A DNA stretch of 16,619 bases. Origin: JBLHLB01 sp047618505 (GTDB lineage: Bacteria > Planctomycetota > UBA1135 > GCA-002686595). Positions 7,012 to 15,983 of this stretch are shown one piece after another. Numbering within the stretch: the stretch's first letter is position 1; every line of letters starts with the position of its first letter. The notes below the pieces were generated by a model. The model saw only the letters and a list, made by a program, of their open reading frames with translations. It ran no database searches and was not told where the DNA came from. A program made the position numbers and the translations under genes. The DNA lies in NCBI GenBank assembly GCA_047618505.1, contig JBLHLB010000053.1, positions 1 through 16,619 of the forward strand, written 5' to 3'.

Positions 7012-10000
7012 ATGGCGCGGGAAACCTCCAGCGACGCTCAGGCGGGCAGTGGCTCCGATGACGAGGCCGTTCTGCGACCTACACGCCGTAGCACGGGCAA
7101 GCCCAACATCGAAGGCTATGAGCTTGAGGAAGTGCTCGGGCGCGGAGCCATGGGTACGGTCTATCGTGCTCGGCAGCTCTCCGTTGACCGGGAAGTGGCG
7201 CTGAAGATCCTTCACCCAGAGCTGGTCGCGCGTCCGCGCATCGTCATGCGCATGCAGAGGGAAGCGCGCATGACCGCGCGCCTGGCCCACCCCAACCTCG
7301 TGTCGGCGGTGGACATGGGGACCTTGGACGGCCGCCTGTGGTACGCCATGGAGCTCGTCGATGGTCCAACGCTTTCCCTACGCCTGCGCCAAGAAGGCCG
7401 GTTGTCGGAGCGCGAAGCCCTGCGTCTCTTCATCCCCCTTTGTGAAGCCCTAGGGCACCTCAGCGAACACGGGATCGTTCACCGTGATGTGAAGCCTGCG
7501 AACATCCTCTTGGACAAGCGTGGAGTGGCGCGCCTGGCGGACCTTGGCCTCGCCTTCGCCGACGAGGACCCGAAGATCACGCGCCACGGGGGCACGCTCG
7601 GCACGCCCCAGTACATCAGCCCAGAACAGGCGGTCGATCCGACCACCGCCGACGCACGCAGTGACTTGTGGTCCTTCGGCGCGACCTTGTTCCACGCGGT
7701 CTGCGGCCGCCCACCATTCGCAGGCGAAAGCACAGCGGAGGTTCTGTCGGCGGTTCTCTATGAACGCGTGCCTGACCCGCGCGAGTTGGAACCGACTCTC
7801 TCAAAGGGCTTTGCCCTGGTGTTGCGCAAGTGCCTCGCCGGCGACCCCTCGGCGCGCTATCAGACACCGGGAGAATTGCTCCTCGATCTCGAGCGCGTGC
7901 GCGAACGTCGTCAACCACGCGTGCGCCGATCGGCACTGGATCCCACGGCTTCCCAGCGCGATCGCCGGCCTCTTTACTTGGCCCTAGGTGCCATCGGCCT
8001 AATCGCCGCCGGTCTCCTGGTCGGCAGCTATGGGCCCTGGCGTGACCGACGCGAACGAGAGCTACAGGATCAAGTGGCGGAGGAAGTCACATCGCCGCTT
8101 CTGGATGCGATCGAACGCGGTCTAGCGAGCGGTACGGGTCTGCCTGGCGTTCTCATGGGGGACCACGCCAGCTTGGAGGTGGACCTTCCCGATTCCCTGC
8201 GGGAGCGTTGGGCGAATCTGGGGAAGGCCCTGGATCTGGACCTCCTGGACCGGATTGCCGAACTGCGTGCCGAGCTCGAGGTTGACCTGGAAAGCGAACT
8301 CGCCAACGGGGACTACCTCAGCGCCTGGGATCTTACGCAGGTCGGCGTGGCTACGCTGGTCCTTGAGCGCACCGGTATCGAGCACGACACCTTGGTGCAG
8401 TCCTTCCAAGGCGGATTGTCCTGGAGTGTGGAGATGGGACAGCGTGTCGATCAGGCGGAGGAGGAGGCGCTTGGGCGGCTCCAGACCGCCTTGGATGATC
8501 ACGCCGCGGCCTTAGACCGCGAGGTAACTGTCGAGTTGGAGCAACAACATTGGGCTACGGCCCTGGGGCTTCTGATCTTCGACCGTGCCGCGATTATGGA
8601 GTCCACGGGTTTCTCCGACCATCGCTTCCGACCGGAGCGCGTGGAGGCCGTATTGGTGGGCTTGAAGACGCTGACGAAGATCAATCGCGATGACATATCC
8701 GATGACTGGCGTGGTTTAGATCGCGAGTTGCGTGGGCTGGTCGTTAAGCGAGCTGATCGCCTTCACCGAGAACTCGAGGCAGAAGGTGCCGCCTTCTCCG
8801 CGGCACTTCAGTTGGCAACCTACTTCAACCAGGAACTCTCCCGCAGGAACCTGACGGAGGAGGATATGCCCAGCTCCCTACCGCGCACAGCGAGAGCCGC
8901 CCTGGACCGCGAACTTGAGTCCTTGCACGCCCTAGAAGACAGCCGCCTGGAGAAGAACCTGCGGAGCGCTGTCAGAGAAACAGACCGAGCTGCCCAGGAG
9001 GCTTGGCAAGTGCGCGACGTGGCACGCATCCAGGAGTTGTGGCTCGACGTGCGCACCAGGCTCGGGAGCCCCGGCGGCTTGATCGGCGCGAACTGGCGCA
9101 CAGAGCTCGAGCTTGAAGTGGCGGGTCGCTTACTGGAAGCCGAGCTTGTGGGCGAACTCCTCAAGCGAGTGGCCGATCAAGTCATCGCGCGTGACAACCA
9201 GCGCATAGATCTACGCCTAAGGGGCGTTCTCTATTCGGAACGGTATCTCATCGCCGGGCCCGATCCCCTGCGCTTTGGTTTCCAGGTCAGTGGGCTCGAT
9301 GAAGTCCTGCGGTTGCAGGATCTGAAGGCCCATGAGCTGGTGCGCGTGGCGCAGCTTGAGGATCCCGAACAGCTCAGCACCCAGGAGTGCGTGGCTCTGG
9401 CGGTACTTCTCCAGCGCGACGGCGAACAGCGGGAATCACTGACTCTCCTGCGTGCTGAACGCGAGACGGGGAGCCCTGCGCTTGAGCGCCTCGCGCTTGA
9501 GTTGGCCGTGCGTGCGACGGATGCTCTCGAGGCGGCCCGTGACGGAGTGGCAAGCTCGGGCAGTGAAAATACCGGGGCAGATGCGAATTCTGAAGCGAGT
9601 CCTTTGGGGCAAGCTGAAGGTTCGGGCACCACACCTTCGGTTCGGGATGTGCTTCGTCCTTCCTCCGTGGACGAACTACGAGGCGGCCGACGGCGCCTGA
9701 ACTTTGACTTCTCCCAGGCTGATCCGGGCGAGTGGTCCACCACTGACTGGCACTTCGATGGACTCAGTTGGACCCACACGAAACCAGTGGTCACTGTGGC
9801 AGACTTCGCCCGCACGCCGGGCCTCTCCTTGCCCTTGGAGAGCATTCCGGGGGACAGCGAGAAGCTCGTCGTGCACTTCGACCTAGAGCTACCCCAGGAA
9901 GCTGGACGCGCGCGCCTGTTGGTCTTTGAACTGGACGGGGTCTATATCGCCCTGGTGGGGGAGCGCTTTCCCGGTGTGCCTAGCGAAACGCGGCTGCTCG

Positions 10001-10263
10001 TGGAGACGGCGGGATTGCATGCCCTGCTTGAACGCGCACAGAAACCAAGCGAAGGCAAGTCCATTCAGCGACCGCTGCGCCCGGGACAGCGCTGCACCTT
10101 GGAGATCGAGCTGGGTGGACGTCGCCGCCGCGTCGATGTGCGCGTCAACGGCGAAACTCTTAAGAGTTGGCGCCAGGTCCGTACGCCCGCTCCCGGGCCC
10201 AAGCGTCTCAGCCTAAGGGCCTGGGAACCGATTCGGCTTTGGGGCGTGGGTCTCGAGTACTAA
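7012..10263 (+). CDS. Transmembrane Ser/Thr protein kinase (PknB-like) with large C-terminal sensor region
   Basis: 1083 residues. The Hanks-type kinase domain spans about 36-295, with Gly loop GRGAMGTV (43-50), catalytic K65, catalytic loop HRDVKPAN (157-164), DLG instead of DFG (177-179) and activation segment GTLGTPQYISPEQ (194-206), so it should be active. A single membrane helix follows (about 321-340), flanked by Arg-rich sequence. The C-terminal part should be outside the cytoplasm: a long, acidic, helical region (about 345-860), a low-complexity Ser/Gly linker, then a beta-rich domain (about 885-1083) that resembles a lectin/concanavalin-like sandwich. I do not recognise the helical region. 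It forms a likely operon with the FHA-containing sigma-54 activator upstream. Its TAA stop directly abuts the stop codon of the convergent selenoprotein gene with no spacer. Confidence 0.92.
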   Translation: MARETSSDAQAGSGSDDEAVLRPTRRSTGKPNIEGYELEEVLGRGAMGTVYRARQLSVDREVALKILHPELVARPRIVMRMQREARMTARLAHPNLVSAVDMGTLDGRLWYAMELVDGPTLSLRLRQEGRLSEREALRLFIPLCEALGHLSEHGIVHRDVKPANILLDKRGVARLADLGLAFADEDPKITRHGGTLGTPQYISPEQAVDPTTADARSDLWSFGATLFHAVCGRPPFAGESTAEVLSAVLYERVPDPRELEPTLSKGFALVLRKCLAGDPSARYQTPGELLLDLERVRERRQPRVRRSALDPTASQRDRRPLYLALGAIGLIAAGLLVGSYGPWRDRRERELQDQVAEEVTSPLLDAIERGLASGTGLPGVLMGDHASLEVDLPDSLRERWANLGKALDLDLLDRIAELRAELEVDLESELANGDYLSAWDLTQVGVATLVLERTGIEHDTLVQSFQGGLSWSVEMGQRVDQAEEEALGRLQTALDDHAAALDREVTVELEQQHWATALGLLIFDRAAIMESTGFSDHRFRPERVEAVLVGLKTLTKINRDDISDDWRGLDRELRGLVVKRADRLHRELEAEGAAFSAALQLATYFNQELSRRNLTEEDMPSSLPRTARAALDRELESLHALEDSRLEKNLRSAVRETDRAAQEAWQVRDVARIQELWLDVRTRLGSPGGLIGANWRTELELEVAGRLLEAELVGELLKRVADQVIARDNQRIDLRLRGVLYSERYLIAGPDPLRFGFQVSGLDEVLRLQDLKAHELVRVAQLEDPEQLSTQECVALAVLLQRDGEQRESLTLLRAERETGSPALERLALELAVRATDALEAARDGVASSGSENTGADANSEASPLGQAEGSGTTPSVRDVLRPSSVDELRGGRRRLNFDFSQADPGEWSTTDWHFDGLSWTHTKPVVTVADFARTPGLSLPLESIPGDSEKLVVHFDLELPQEAGRARLLVFELDGVYIALVGERFPGVPSETRLLVETAGLHALLERAQKPSEGKSIQRPLRPGQRCTLEIELGGRRRRVDVRVNGETLKSWRQVRTPAPGPKRLSLRAWEPIRLWGVGLEY

Positions 10264-13200
10264 CTAGTTGCCGCCGAGGATTGCCGTCAGGCGATCCGCA
10301 AGGGGTGACTGCAGAGCCGTGAGCTTCTGGAGCATGTCCTCGGCACCGGTGCTGTTGCCCAGCTCCAGGTAGATATTGGCGAGGTTGAAGAGCAGCTCCG
10401 GGTCCTGCGAGTTGAGTGCCATGGCGGCCTCGTAGGCGACAACAGCCTCGCCCGAGCGCTTCGTCCGCTGCAGGAGCAGGGCGAAGTTGCGTTGCGCGTC
10501 ATAGCTATTAGGGTCCGCCTCCGTTGCCAGGCGCATGTGCCGATAGGCCGCGTCGAATTCGCCCTTCTGCGCAAAGATGATACCGAGGTTCTGCTGGGCG
10601 ATGGACAGCCCGGGGTTCAACCGAACCGCTTCGCGGAAGGCGATCAGGGCCTGGGCCGGGTCACGCAGCTCTATGTAGGACAGGCCGAGGTTGGAGTGCA
10701 ACATCGCGCTGTTGGGAGCCTGTTCGATGGCTTGGCGGTAGGTCGCAACAGCTTCTTTAGGCCGCCGTAGGGCGCGCAGGCTAGTGGCCAGGGAGTTCAA
10801 AGTCTCGGTGTTGTTGGGGTCCAGTTCCAGGGCGCCGCGGAAGAGTTGCACGGCCTGTTCATGGTTGCCCGCCTTGGCGAGATCCTCGGCTACATCGGCA
10901 CGCATGGTTGCCAGTTCTGGACCGTCGCCGGGGTTCGTGACGGGGTCGTAGCTCGACCCAACCCGCACCTTTGAGAGGTACTCCCCTGCGATCTCCGTTT
11001 GTCCCAGGGCGCGTAGTCGGCGCACGATCGCCAAGTAGCGAGGCCCCGAAGGATCGCCAATCCAAGTGCCCGCGAAGGGAGTCGCGGAGTCCCGTTGGAT
11101 ATCCGATGAATTTCGGACCATCTCCGTGTCGAGCAGGAGTTGATCCACATCCACTGGGCCGTGATAGATGATCGCCAGTCGACCCTGGGGGTCGAGCAGG
11201 AAGCTCGTGGGCAGGGCTAAGCCGGGTTTGTTGTCGACGACCAGTTTCGGGAGAAAGTCGAAGATCTCTATCGTTTCGGTGTCCGCGAAGCCGCGCTGGA
11301 AGGGCCACTCGGTGCTTGAAAGCATCGCAAGGGCATCGGGACGTACGTCCGCTTCATCAACGCTCAGGGCCAGGATGTCGAGGCCCGCGTCCTTGAGCTC
11401 GGCTTGACGTGAGGTCAGCTCGCGCAGCTCAACAACACAGTTTGCACACCAAGTGGCCCACAAGTTGACGAGCAAGGGTTCGCGATTACCCTGTTCTGCG
11501 CCATCAAGCTGACGCGTGGAAAGGTCCTCGTGCAGGTAAGGGATGCGCGGCAGGGGGAAGCGCGCGGCCAGGACGATGCGGGCGGACTCGGAGGATTCGG
11601 GCTCTCTTTGAACCGAGGGTACAAGGTCGACGCGCTCACCGTCGTGACTCCACTCTGCGGCTTCGCCACTGCCTTGAACTAGGGTGTAGTGACCGTTCAG
11701 AGCAAAGCCCCCGAAGGCCTCCTTGTCGCCCCCGGGCCAGTTCACGCTGACGGACTCGATCGCGTCCGCATTGCCTAGGCCGAAGTGCATCCACTTTGAC
11801 GACTGCGAAAGGAAGGACTCGCCTGCACGCAGGGTGCGGGCGCTGGAGCGTCCATCTGCGCCGCTCACCTGCACCTCCACACGTGCGCCGATGGCGTCGC
11901 GGTTGCTCGTGGTGCCTTGAAGACGGAGAACCAGGAAGTCGTTCTCGCTCTTGAAGGTGTTGCGCATCAAGCGCACACGTGGCCCTCCGCGGTTTGTAAT
12001 CCAGAAGTCCTGGCGACCGTCCATGTCCCAGTCGACGACGGCGATGCCGCGGCCGTCATCGGCGTAATCCAAACCGCTCAGGGCAGAGACGTCTGCGTAC
12101 TCTTTCCCATCCATGTTGAGGAAGAAGCAGTTGCGTTCATGACCGCTGAAGGACTTGCCCTGGCGAACCATGGCGTAGAGGGCCATCCAGCTATCGTAGT
12201 AGTCCTGATCGGAGGTGGAATCATCAGTTGCGGAGCGCGACACGACCTGTCGCCAGAAGAAGCTTCACAAGTCGTCGCTGGATTCGTTGGTTACGAATCC
12301 ATTGACGGTTAAGAGGTCATCCAACCCGTTGTTGTCCACGTCGGCGAAGCGTGAACTCCAGGCCCAGCGCCCCATGTTCACGCCGCATTCGAAGCTGACG
12401 TCCTCGAAGGTGCCGTCGCCCATGTTGCGGAACAGAGTGTTGCCCTTGGCGTGCCGCTGGATCGCCAGGAGCTCGCTGTCTTTGCTGTCCTCGAAGCGGC
12501 GTTGGTAGGTGACCCGATTGCCCGCGTTGGAGTACATGTTGCTGACGTAGATGTCGACCCACCCGTCGCCGTCGTAGTCGCCCCAGGTGATGCCCATGCC
12601 CGCGGATATGTCCTCGACCCCTGCTTCAGCCGCGACATCGACGAAGTCGTTCCCGTCGTTACGGAAGAGGTTGTTGCGCCCGAAGTCGTTGGCGACGTAG
12701 AGATCGAGATCTCCGTCGTTGTCGTAGTCTTCCCAGGCAGCAGCGAAGCTGAAGCGGTTGTTGTTTTGATCCAGGCCAGAGCCCGGCACGACGTCTGTGA
12801 ATTTCCAGTCCCCGTCGTTCCGCAAGAGGATGTTCGGCGGCCCGTTGTTCGCGTCGTGGTAGGGGTCAGGGATACCCCTTTCAATGCGAGCGTAGCGACA
12901 GAAGTAAATGTCGATGTCGCCATCTTGATCGTAGTCCGCCGCGGCCAGGGAATAGGAGTCCTCGCCGCCGTGAAGTTGCGCCGCCTCAGTGAATTTGCCG
13001 GTCCCGTCGTTCTCCAGGAAGACGATGGCTTCCTGGGTCAAGGTCTCGACGGGGAAGACTAGGTCCTGATCACCGTCGTTGTCGAGATCCAGGAACAGCG
13101 CCCCGTGGGTGTTGTTCAGGTAGTCCACCCCGGAAGATTCCGTCACGTCCGTAAGGGTTCCATCGGCGTTTTGCAGGAACAGTTGGTTCGGCAGTCCACC

Positions 13201-14178
13201 GATCTGACTCAGGAACAGGTCATCAAGTCCGTCGCCGTTTATGTCGCCCAGGGCTAAGCCAAGATGCCCGAGCATTGTCATGCCACGCACGGAAGCATCG
13301 AGCCGGCTACGCCAGTAGTTAACCCCCGTCTGTAACGTCGAGGCGAAGTTGGAGTTGCCCCCCAAGACGGACTCGGTCACGTCGACGAAGAGGGGCGTGT
13401 TCGCGTCCTTACGGGTCGTTACCTGGAAGCTGAGTACTTCGATTGACTCTAGAAGCGGCGCCACCTCGGGACCCATGTTGGTCCAAGTGCAGCGCCAGGT
13501 CGCGTTGTAGTGCACACCGCCGGGACCCCAGGTCTCGAGCAGCGTGTTCGTTCTAGATGTCATCTCTCCAAGCTCGACATTGAATATCTTGAACTTCGCG
13601 TGGGGCTCGGGGTCGCTTTGGAGCGTGGCGATGATGGGCTTGGCCGCCTCGAGGAACCCGTCCGCCCCGTTGAAGCGGCGCTCGGACTCGCTCGCCGCCG
13701 CGTCCATGCGCTGAATGAGGAGGGCCTGATCCTCGTGCATCAGGGTTAGTTCGGCGGGGACCAACTCGGGGCACGTGAATCCCGCGCCCAGCAGACTCTC
13801 CAGTCCCGGATCGTCCTCAGCATGACCTGCGAAGAACGCCGCCACGCGCTTCAGCTGACCACTCGCCAGGTCCTGGAATACCTCGGAGTCCCAGCCTTGG
13901 GTGCGCGGATCGAACTCATCGAAAAGACCGGTGTGCACTTCGTCCCCGGAATTCACGTTGAGCTTCTCGAGGGTCTCGGTTCCCTGCACCGCCGCTCCAG
14001 AGGCCGTCTGTCCCTGCTGCGTTTCCTCCTGATCTCCACCACAGGCCGCAAGCGACAAGGGCGATGCCAAGAGGAGAGCCAGGGCGGCCTTCCGCGCCAA
14101 GTGGCGGGCGGCCAGGGAGCTGCGGTTCGGGCAGACCACCAGGGCTTGCCCGGGTCGTTTGGATCGGAGGCGATTCAT
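10264..14178 (-). CDS. Predicted selenoprotein: FG-GAP propeller/UnbV/TlpA-thioredoxin/TPR lipoprotein (UGA read as Sec)
   Basis: One gene of about 1304 residues, interrupted only by TGA at 12265-12267 (residue about 638, context DDL-U-SFFWRQV). Both halves share a frame, and the second has no plausible start or ribosome site of its own. Layout from ATG 14178: signal peptide with lipobox LAAC (C46; a TTG start at residue 27 would give a shorter leader); a region of unclear function; FG-GAP/VCBS calcium-binding blades (DxNxDxxxD type) from about 310; Sec in the loop between two blades; a further blade (VDWDMDGRQD); ASPIC/UnbV domain (about 760-835, SNRDAIGARV); TlpA/ResA-like domain with WCANC (cysteines about 911 and 914); TPR repeats (about 1085-1290). 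The nearest cysteines to Sec are C598 and C684. A SECIS hairpin lies just downstream of the UGA. The product is probably envelope-anchored, with a redox role. Pseudogenisation is the main alternative, but no other lesion is seen. Confidence 0.85.
12237..12267 (-). promoter_or_regulatory. Sec UGA codon plus bacterial SECIS hairpin
   Basis: The UGA occupies 12267-12265 on the minus strand. After an 11-base spacer, GCGACA (12253-12248) pairs perfectly with UGUCGC (12242-12237) around the loop GGUCG (12247-12243). The loop starts 17 bases after UGA and opens with GG followed by U, matching the bacterial SECIS rule (G in the first two loop positions, roughly 16-37 bases from UGA) and resembling the GGUC loop of E. 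coli fdhF. The bulged U of the fdhF element is not present. TGA terminates psd and the 16044 gene normally, so recoding here must depend on local context. Confidence 0.82.
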
Positions 14179-14332
14179 TGCGAAACAGTGCGTTGGCGGT
14201 GAAGACCGGATGAGTCGTGACGGGAGGTGAATTGTCACTCTTCCAATGCAAGAGTACACCCGCAATCCAGCGCGTGGGGGCGATAAGGCAAAGGCGCGTA
14301 TACCCTATGGGCCCGTTGACAGACAGCGGCTC

Positions 14333-14349
14333 CCCAAGTCGGACTTGGG
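14333..14349. promoter_or_regulatory. Perfect short palindrome upstream of the selenoprotein gene
   Basis: CCCAAGT (14333-14339) and ACTTGGG (14343-14349) are perfect inverted repeats around CGG, about 155 bases before ATG 14178. This could be a dimeric repressor/activator site or a leader hairpin. I recognise no known regulator consensus. Confidence 0.3.
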
Positions 14350-14453
14350 AATCGACCGGCGATGCAGCGGGACCCCGCGCCGTTCGGCCTACCAGAGCGC
14401 TTTCGGCTGCGCGGCCAGGTGACCTGTGCGGGCCAATGCTCGAGCACCGTTTG

Positions 14454-14467
14454 GTAGAGGGCTCTAC
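14454..14467 (-). terminator. Weak hairpin downstream of the CMD-family gene
   Basis: GTAGAG (14454-14459) is complementary to CTCTAC (14462-14467), 11 bases past the minus-strand stop at 14478. The loop is tight (about five pairs with a 4-base loop), and only a short A-rich stretch follows in the RNA. It is a possible weak terminator for the psd-CMD transcript. Confidence 0.3.
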
Positions 14468-14477
14468 TATCCGGAGG

Positions 14478-15098
14478 CTAGCGCGCGAAGCTGCGCACGA
14501 CTGCTCGCGCGCGTTCGATCAGATCGGGATCCGCCAGGTCCGCCACCGCTTCCACAACGGCGAGCGTCTGCCCGGCGCTGGCACCCAGGCGAACCGCGCC
14601 GCGGGCATGACTGGCCAGTTGCCGCTCTAGTCCTGATACGGTCAGCATGGCGACTGCGACAAGTTCCCGATCGGAGGCGCTGAGCCCTTCGCGCGCCAAA
14701 ACCCGCCCATAGGCATGGCCTTCGATCCAGTGGGCCAACTGAGGATGGAGGACCTGCAAATGTTCACGCACCCGATCGCTGCCCTGCCCGTAGATCGAGC
14801 CAAATAGCTCCCTCCCGGCCAGGTGATTGTCCTCTCCCGTGCATGCTTCCTCTTCTTCGGCAGCGCCCAATCCGCCGCAGTCCAGCAGGACATCGAAGGC
14901 ATCGATGACCCTGGGGAAGCCCGCGAAGAGCGTGGCTTGCAGCAGCACTTCTCGCCAGGCGCGGTTCGGCTGCGATGCGGCGCGTAGACGCCTCAGTTCT
15001 TCGCCGTTGGAAAGCACAACAGCTGCGCCCAGTCGGACCTGGATGCGCTGCTCGCGGCTGAGCTCGGCCCCGGAAGATTCGGGAGCTTCTGAATTCAC
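14478..15098 (-). CDS. Carboxymuconolactone decarboxylase (CMD)/AhpD-like family protein
   Basis: 206 residues, all-helical. The best match is the CMD pattern: 'NRAWREVLLQATLFAGFPRVIDAFDVL' (45-71 region) and 'DRELVAVAML...GLERQLASHARGAVRLGAS' (about 143-174, His164). Family members include gamma-carboxymuconolactone decarboxylase and AhpD-type peroxidases. The AhpD CxxC motif is absent, so thiol peroxidase activity is not expected and the substrate is unknown. The GTG start at 15098 overlaps the psd stop as GTGA, implying translational coupling. An acidic stretch (EEEEACTGED, about 81-90) is unusual within the domain. Confidence 0.78.
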   Translation of the reverse strand: MNSEAPESSGAELSREQRIQVRLGAAVVLSNGEELRRLRAASQPNRAWREVLLQATLFAGFPRVIDAFDVLLDCGGLGAAEEEEACTGEDNHLAGRELFGSIYGQGSDRVREHLQVLHPQLAHWIEGHAYGRVLAREGLSASDRELVAVAMLTVSGLERQLASHARGAVRLGASAGQTLAVVEAVADLADPDLIERARAVVRSFAR

Positions 15099-15925
15099 GC
15101 GCCGGCACCACCGAAGAGTCCGATGGCGCTCCCCAGGCGAACACCGTGTTCGGGGGCAAGATCCGGCAGCGGCACCGCGCTGCCCTTCGGGAAGAGCAGT
15201 ACGACTGTGGAGCCCATTTCGAAGCGCGCCAATTCATCTCCACGTTCGAAGCGGGGGAGGGTGCCCGCGGGCTCACCCGTTCCACCGCGGGCGCCGGGGC
15301 TCGCGCCGGACTCGACTCCAATGACTCGAATGCGCCCGACGTTTAGTGCGCCGACCATCACGAGTTGATAGCGCGCCCGGCTGCTTGCAATGGTCAATAC
15401 TGCGCGCTCGTTCTGAGCAAACACTCGGGGGCGCTTGGCCAGAACTTTTGGCGCCACGGAATAGCGCGTTCCGTCGATCCAACGAACGGATTCCAGCACC
15501 CCGGCTTCCGGCGTGTGAACACGGTGGTAGTCGCGGGGAGACAGGTAGATGGTCCAGGCCCAACCGCCCTCGAGCTCACGGGCCGCTTCCTCATCCCCAA
15601 GCAATTCCGCCACCGAATACGGACTGCCCTTAGCCTGCAGGATCGTTCCATCCTTGATGGGGTGCAGATCCTGGACACAGCCGTCGCAGGGGGCCGGCAG
15701 CAGGTCTTCTCTCGACTCCCAGGTGCGTGCCCCAGGCTTGAGGCGACGTACGAAGAAGGCTCCCATGGAGGGGTAGGCCTTGACGGGGAGCTGGGCTTCG
15801 CCCGCGTCCGCCCCGGTTAGGCGACAGTAGCTTCCATAGAAGAATCCGCGCAGGGGGGTCGGGACCTTGCGGTCCGCAAGCCAACCGGCGAAGTGAGAGA
15901 GACGGCGCAGCCAGGGGGTTGACAT
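15095..15925 (-). CDS. psd: Phosphatidylserine decarboxylase proenzyme
   Basis: This 276-residue Psd makes phosphatidylethanolamine from phosphatidylserine at the membrane. Catalytic signatures are present: APCDG (Asp81, counterpart of the E. coli triad Asp), DYHRVHTP (132-139, His137) and the self-cleavage site GST (248-250), where Ser249 becomes the pyruvoyl group of the alpha chain. The size fits the bacterial family, although a Gly/Pro-rich insertion near 206-222 (GVESGASPGARGGTGEPAG) is unusual. The ATG at 15925 has AGGA 10-13 bases upstream. The gene is the first after the terminator at 15984-16020 and is coupled to the CMD gene. No phosphatidylserine synthase gene is in the window. Confidence 0.95.
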   Translation of the reverse strand: MSTPWLRRLSHFAGWLADRKVPTPLRGFFYGSYCRLTGADAGEAQLPVKAYPSMGAFFVRRLKPGARTWESREDLLPAPCDGCVQDLHPIKDGTILQAKGSPYSVAELLGDEEAARELEGGWAWTIYLSPRDYHRVHTPEAGVLESVRWIDGTRYSVAPKVLAKRPRVFAQNERAVLTIASSRARYQLVMVGALNVGRIRVIGVESGASPGARGGTGEPAGTLPRFERGDELARFEMGSTVVLLFPKGSAVPLPDLAPEHGVRLGSAIGLFGGAGA

Positions 15926-15983
15926 GGGCGGAATCCTACGCAGCGGGGGCCCCAGACGCGAACGCCGCCCATCTAGAGTTGCA

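Larger units (their letters stand above)
14179..14477. other. Intergenic region upstream of the selenoprotein gene
   Basis: About 300 bases with no credible coding frame. It should carry the promoter and leader of the minus-strand selenoprotein gene. A GTATAC at 14298-14303 could form part of a -10 box, but no matching -35 or sigma-54 element is convincing. No strong Shine-Dalgarno precedes ATG 14178. It contains several short palindromes, including CAGGT-G-ACCTG (14416-14426), TGCTCGAGCA (14437-14446) and the two listed separately. Confidence 0.5.

Noticed and set aside
10264..12243. A separate thioredoxin/TPR gene starting at GTG 12243
   Set aside because: No ribosome site was identified, the start falls inside the SECIS loop, and the N-terminus would begin mid-domain.
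12244..12267. The TGA as a nonsense mutation or sequencing error making a pseudogene
   Set aside because: Both halves are otherwise intact and in one frame, and a well-formed SECIS-like hairpin sits at the right distance. A single chance stop would not bring that with it. The alternative is not fully excluded without homologues.
12378..13062. Long open frames on both strands over the propeller region, with Thr/Ser-rich or Asp/Val-rich products
   Set aside because: These are shadows of the repeated Asp-Gly-Asp codons of the FG-GAP blades; they show no domain and no start signals.
14318..14365. Possible tRNA on the minus strand, suggested by a 5-bp stem and 7-base loop reading anticodon CCG with U33 and A37
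   Set aside because: No acceptor stem, no T8, an undersized D-loop and no TTCRANY T-loop; it is only a short palindrome.
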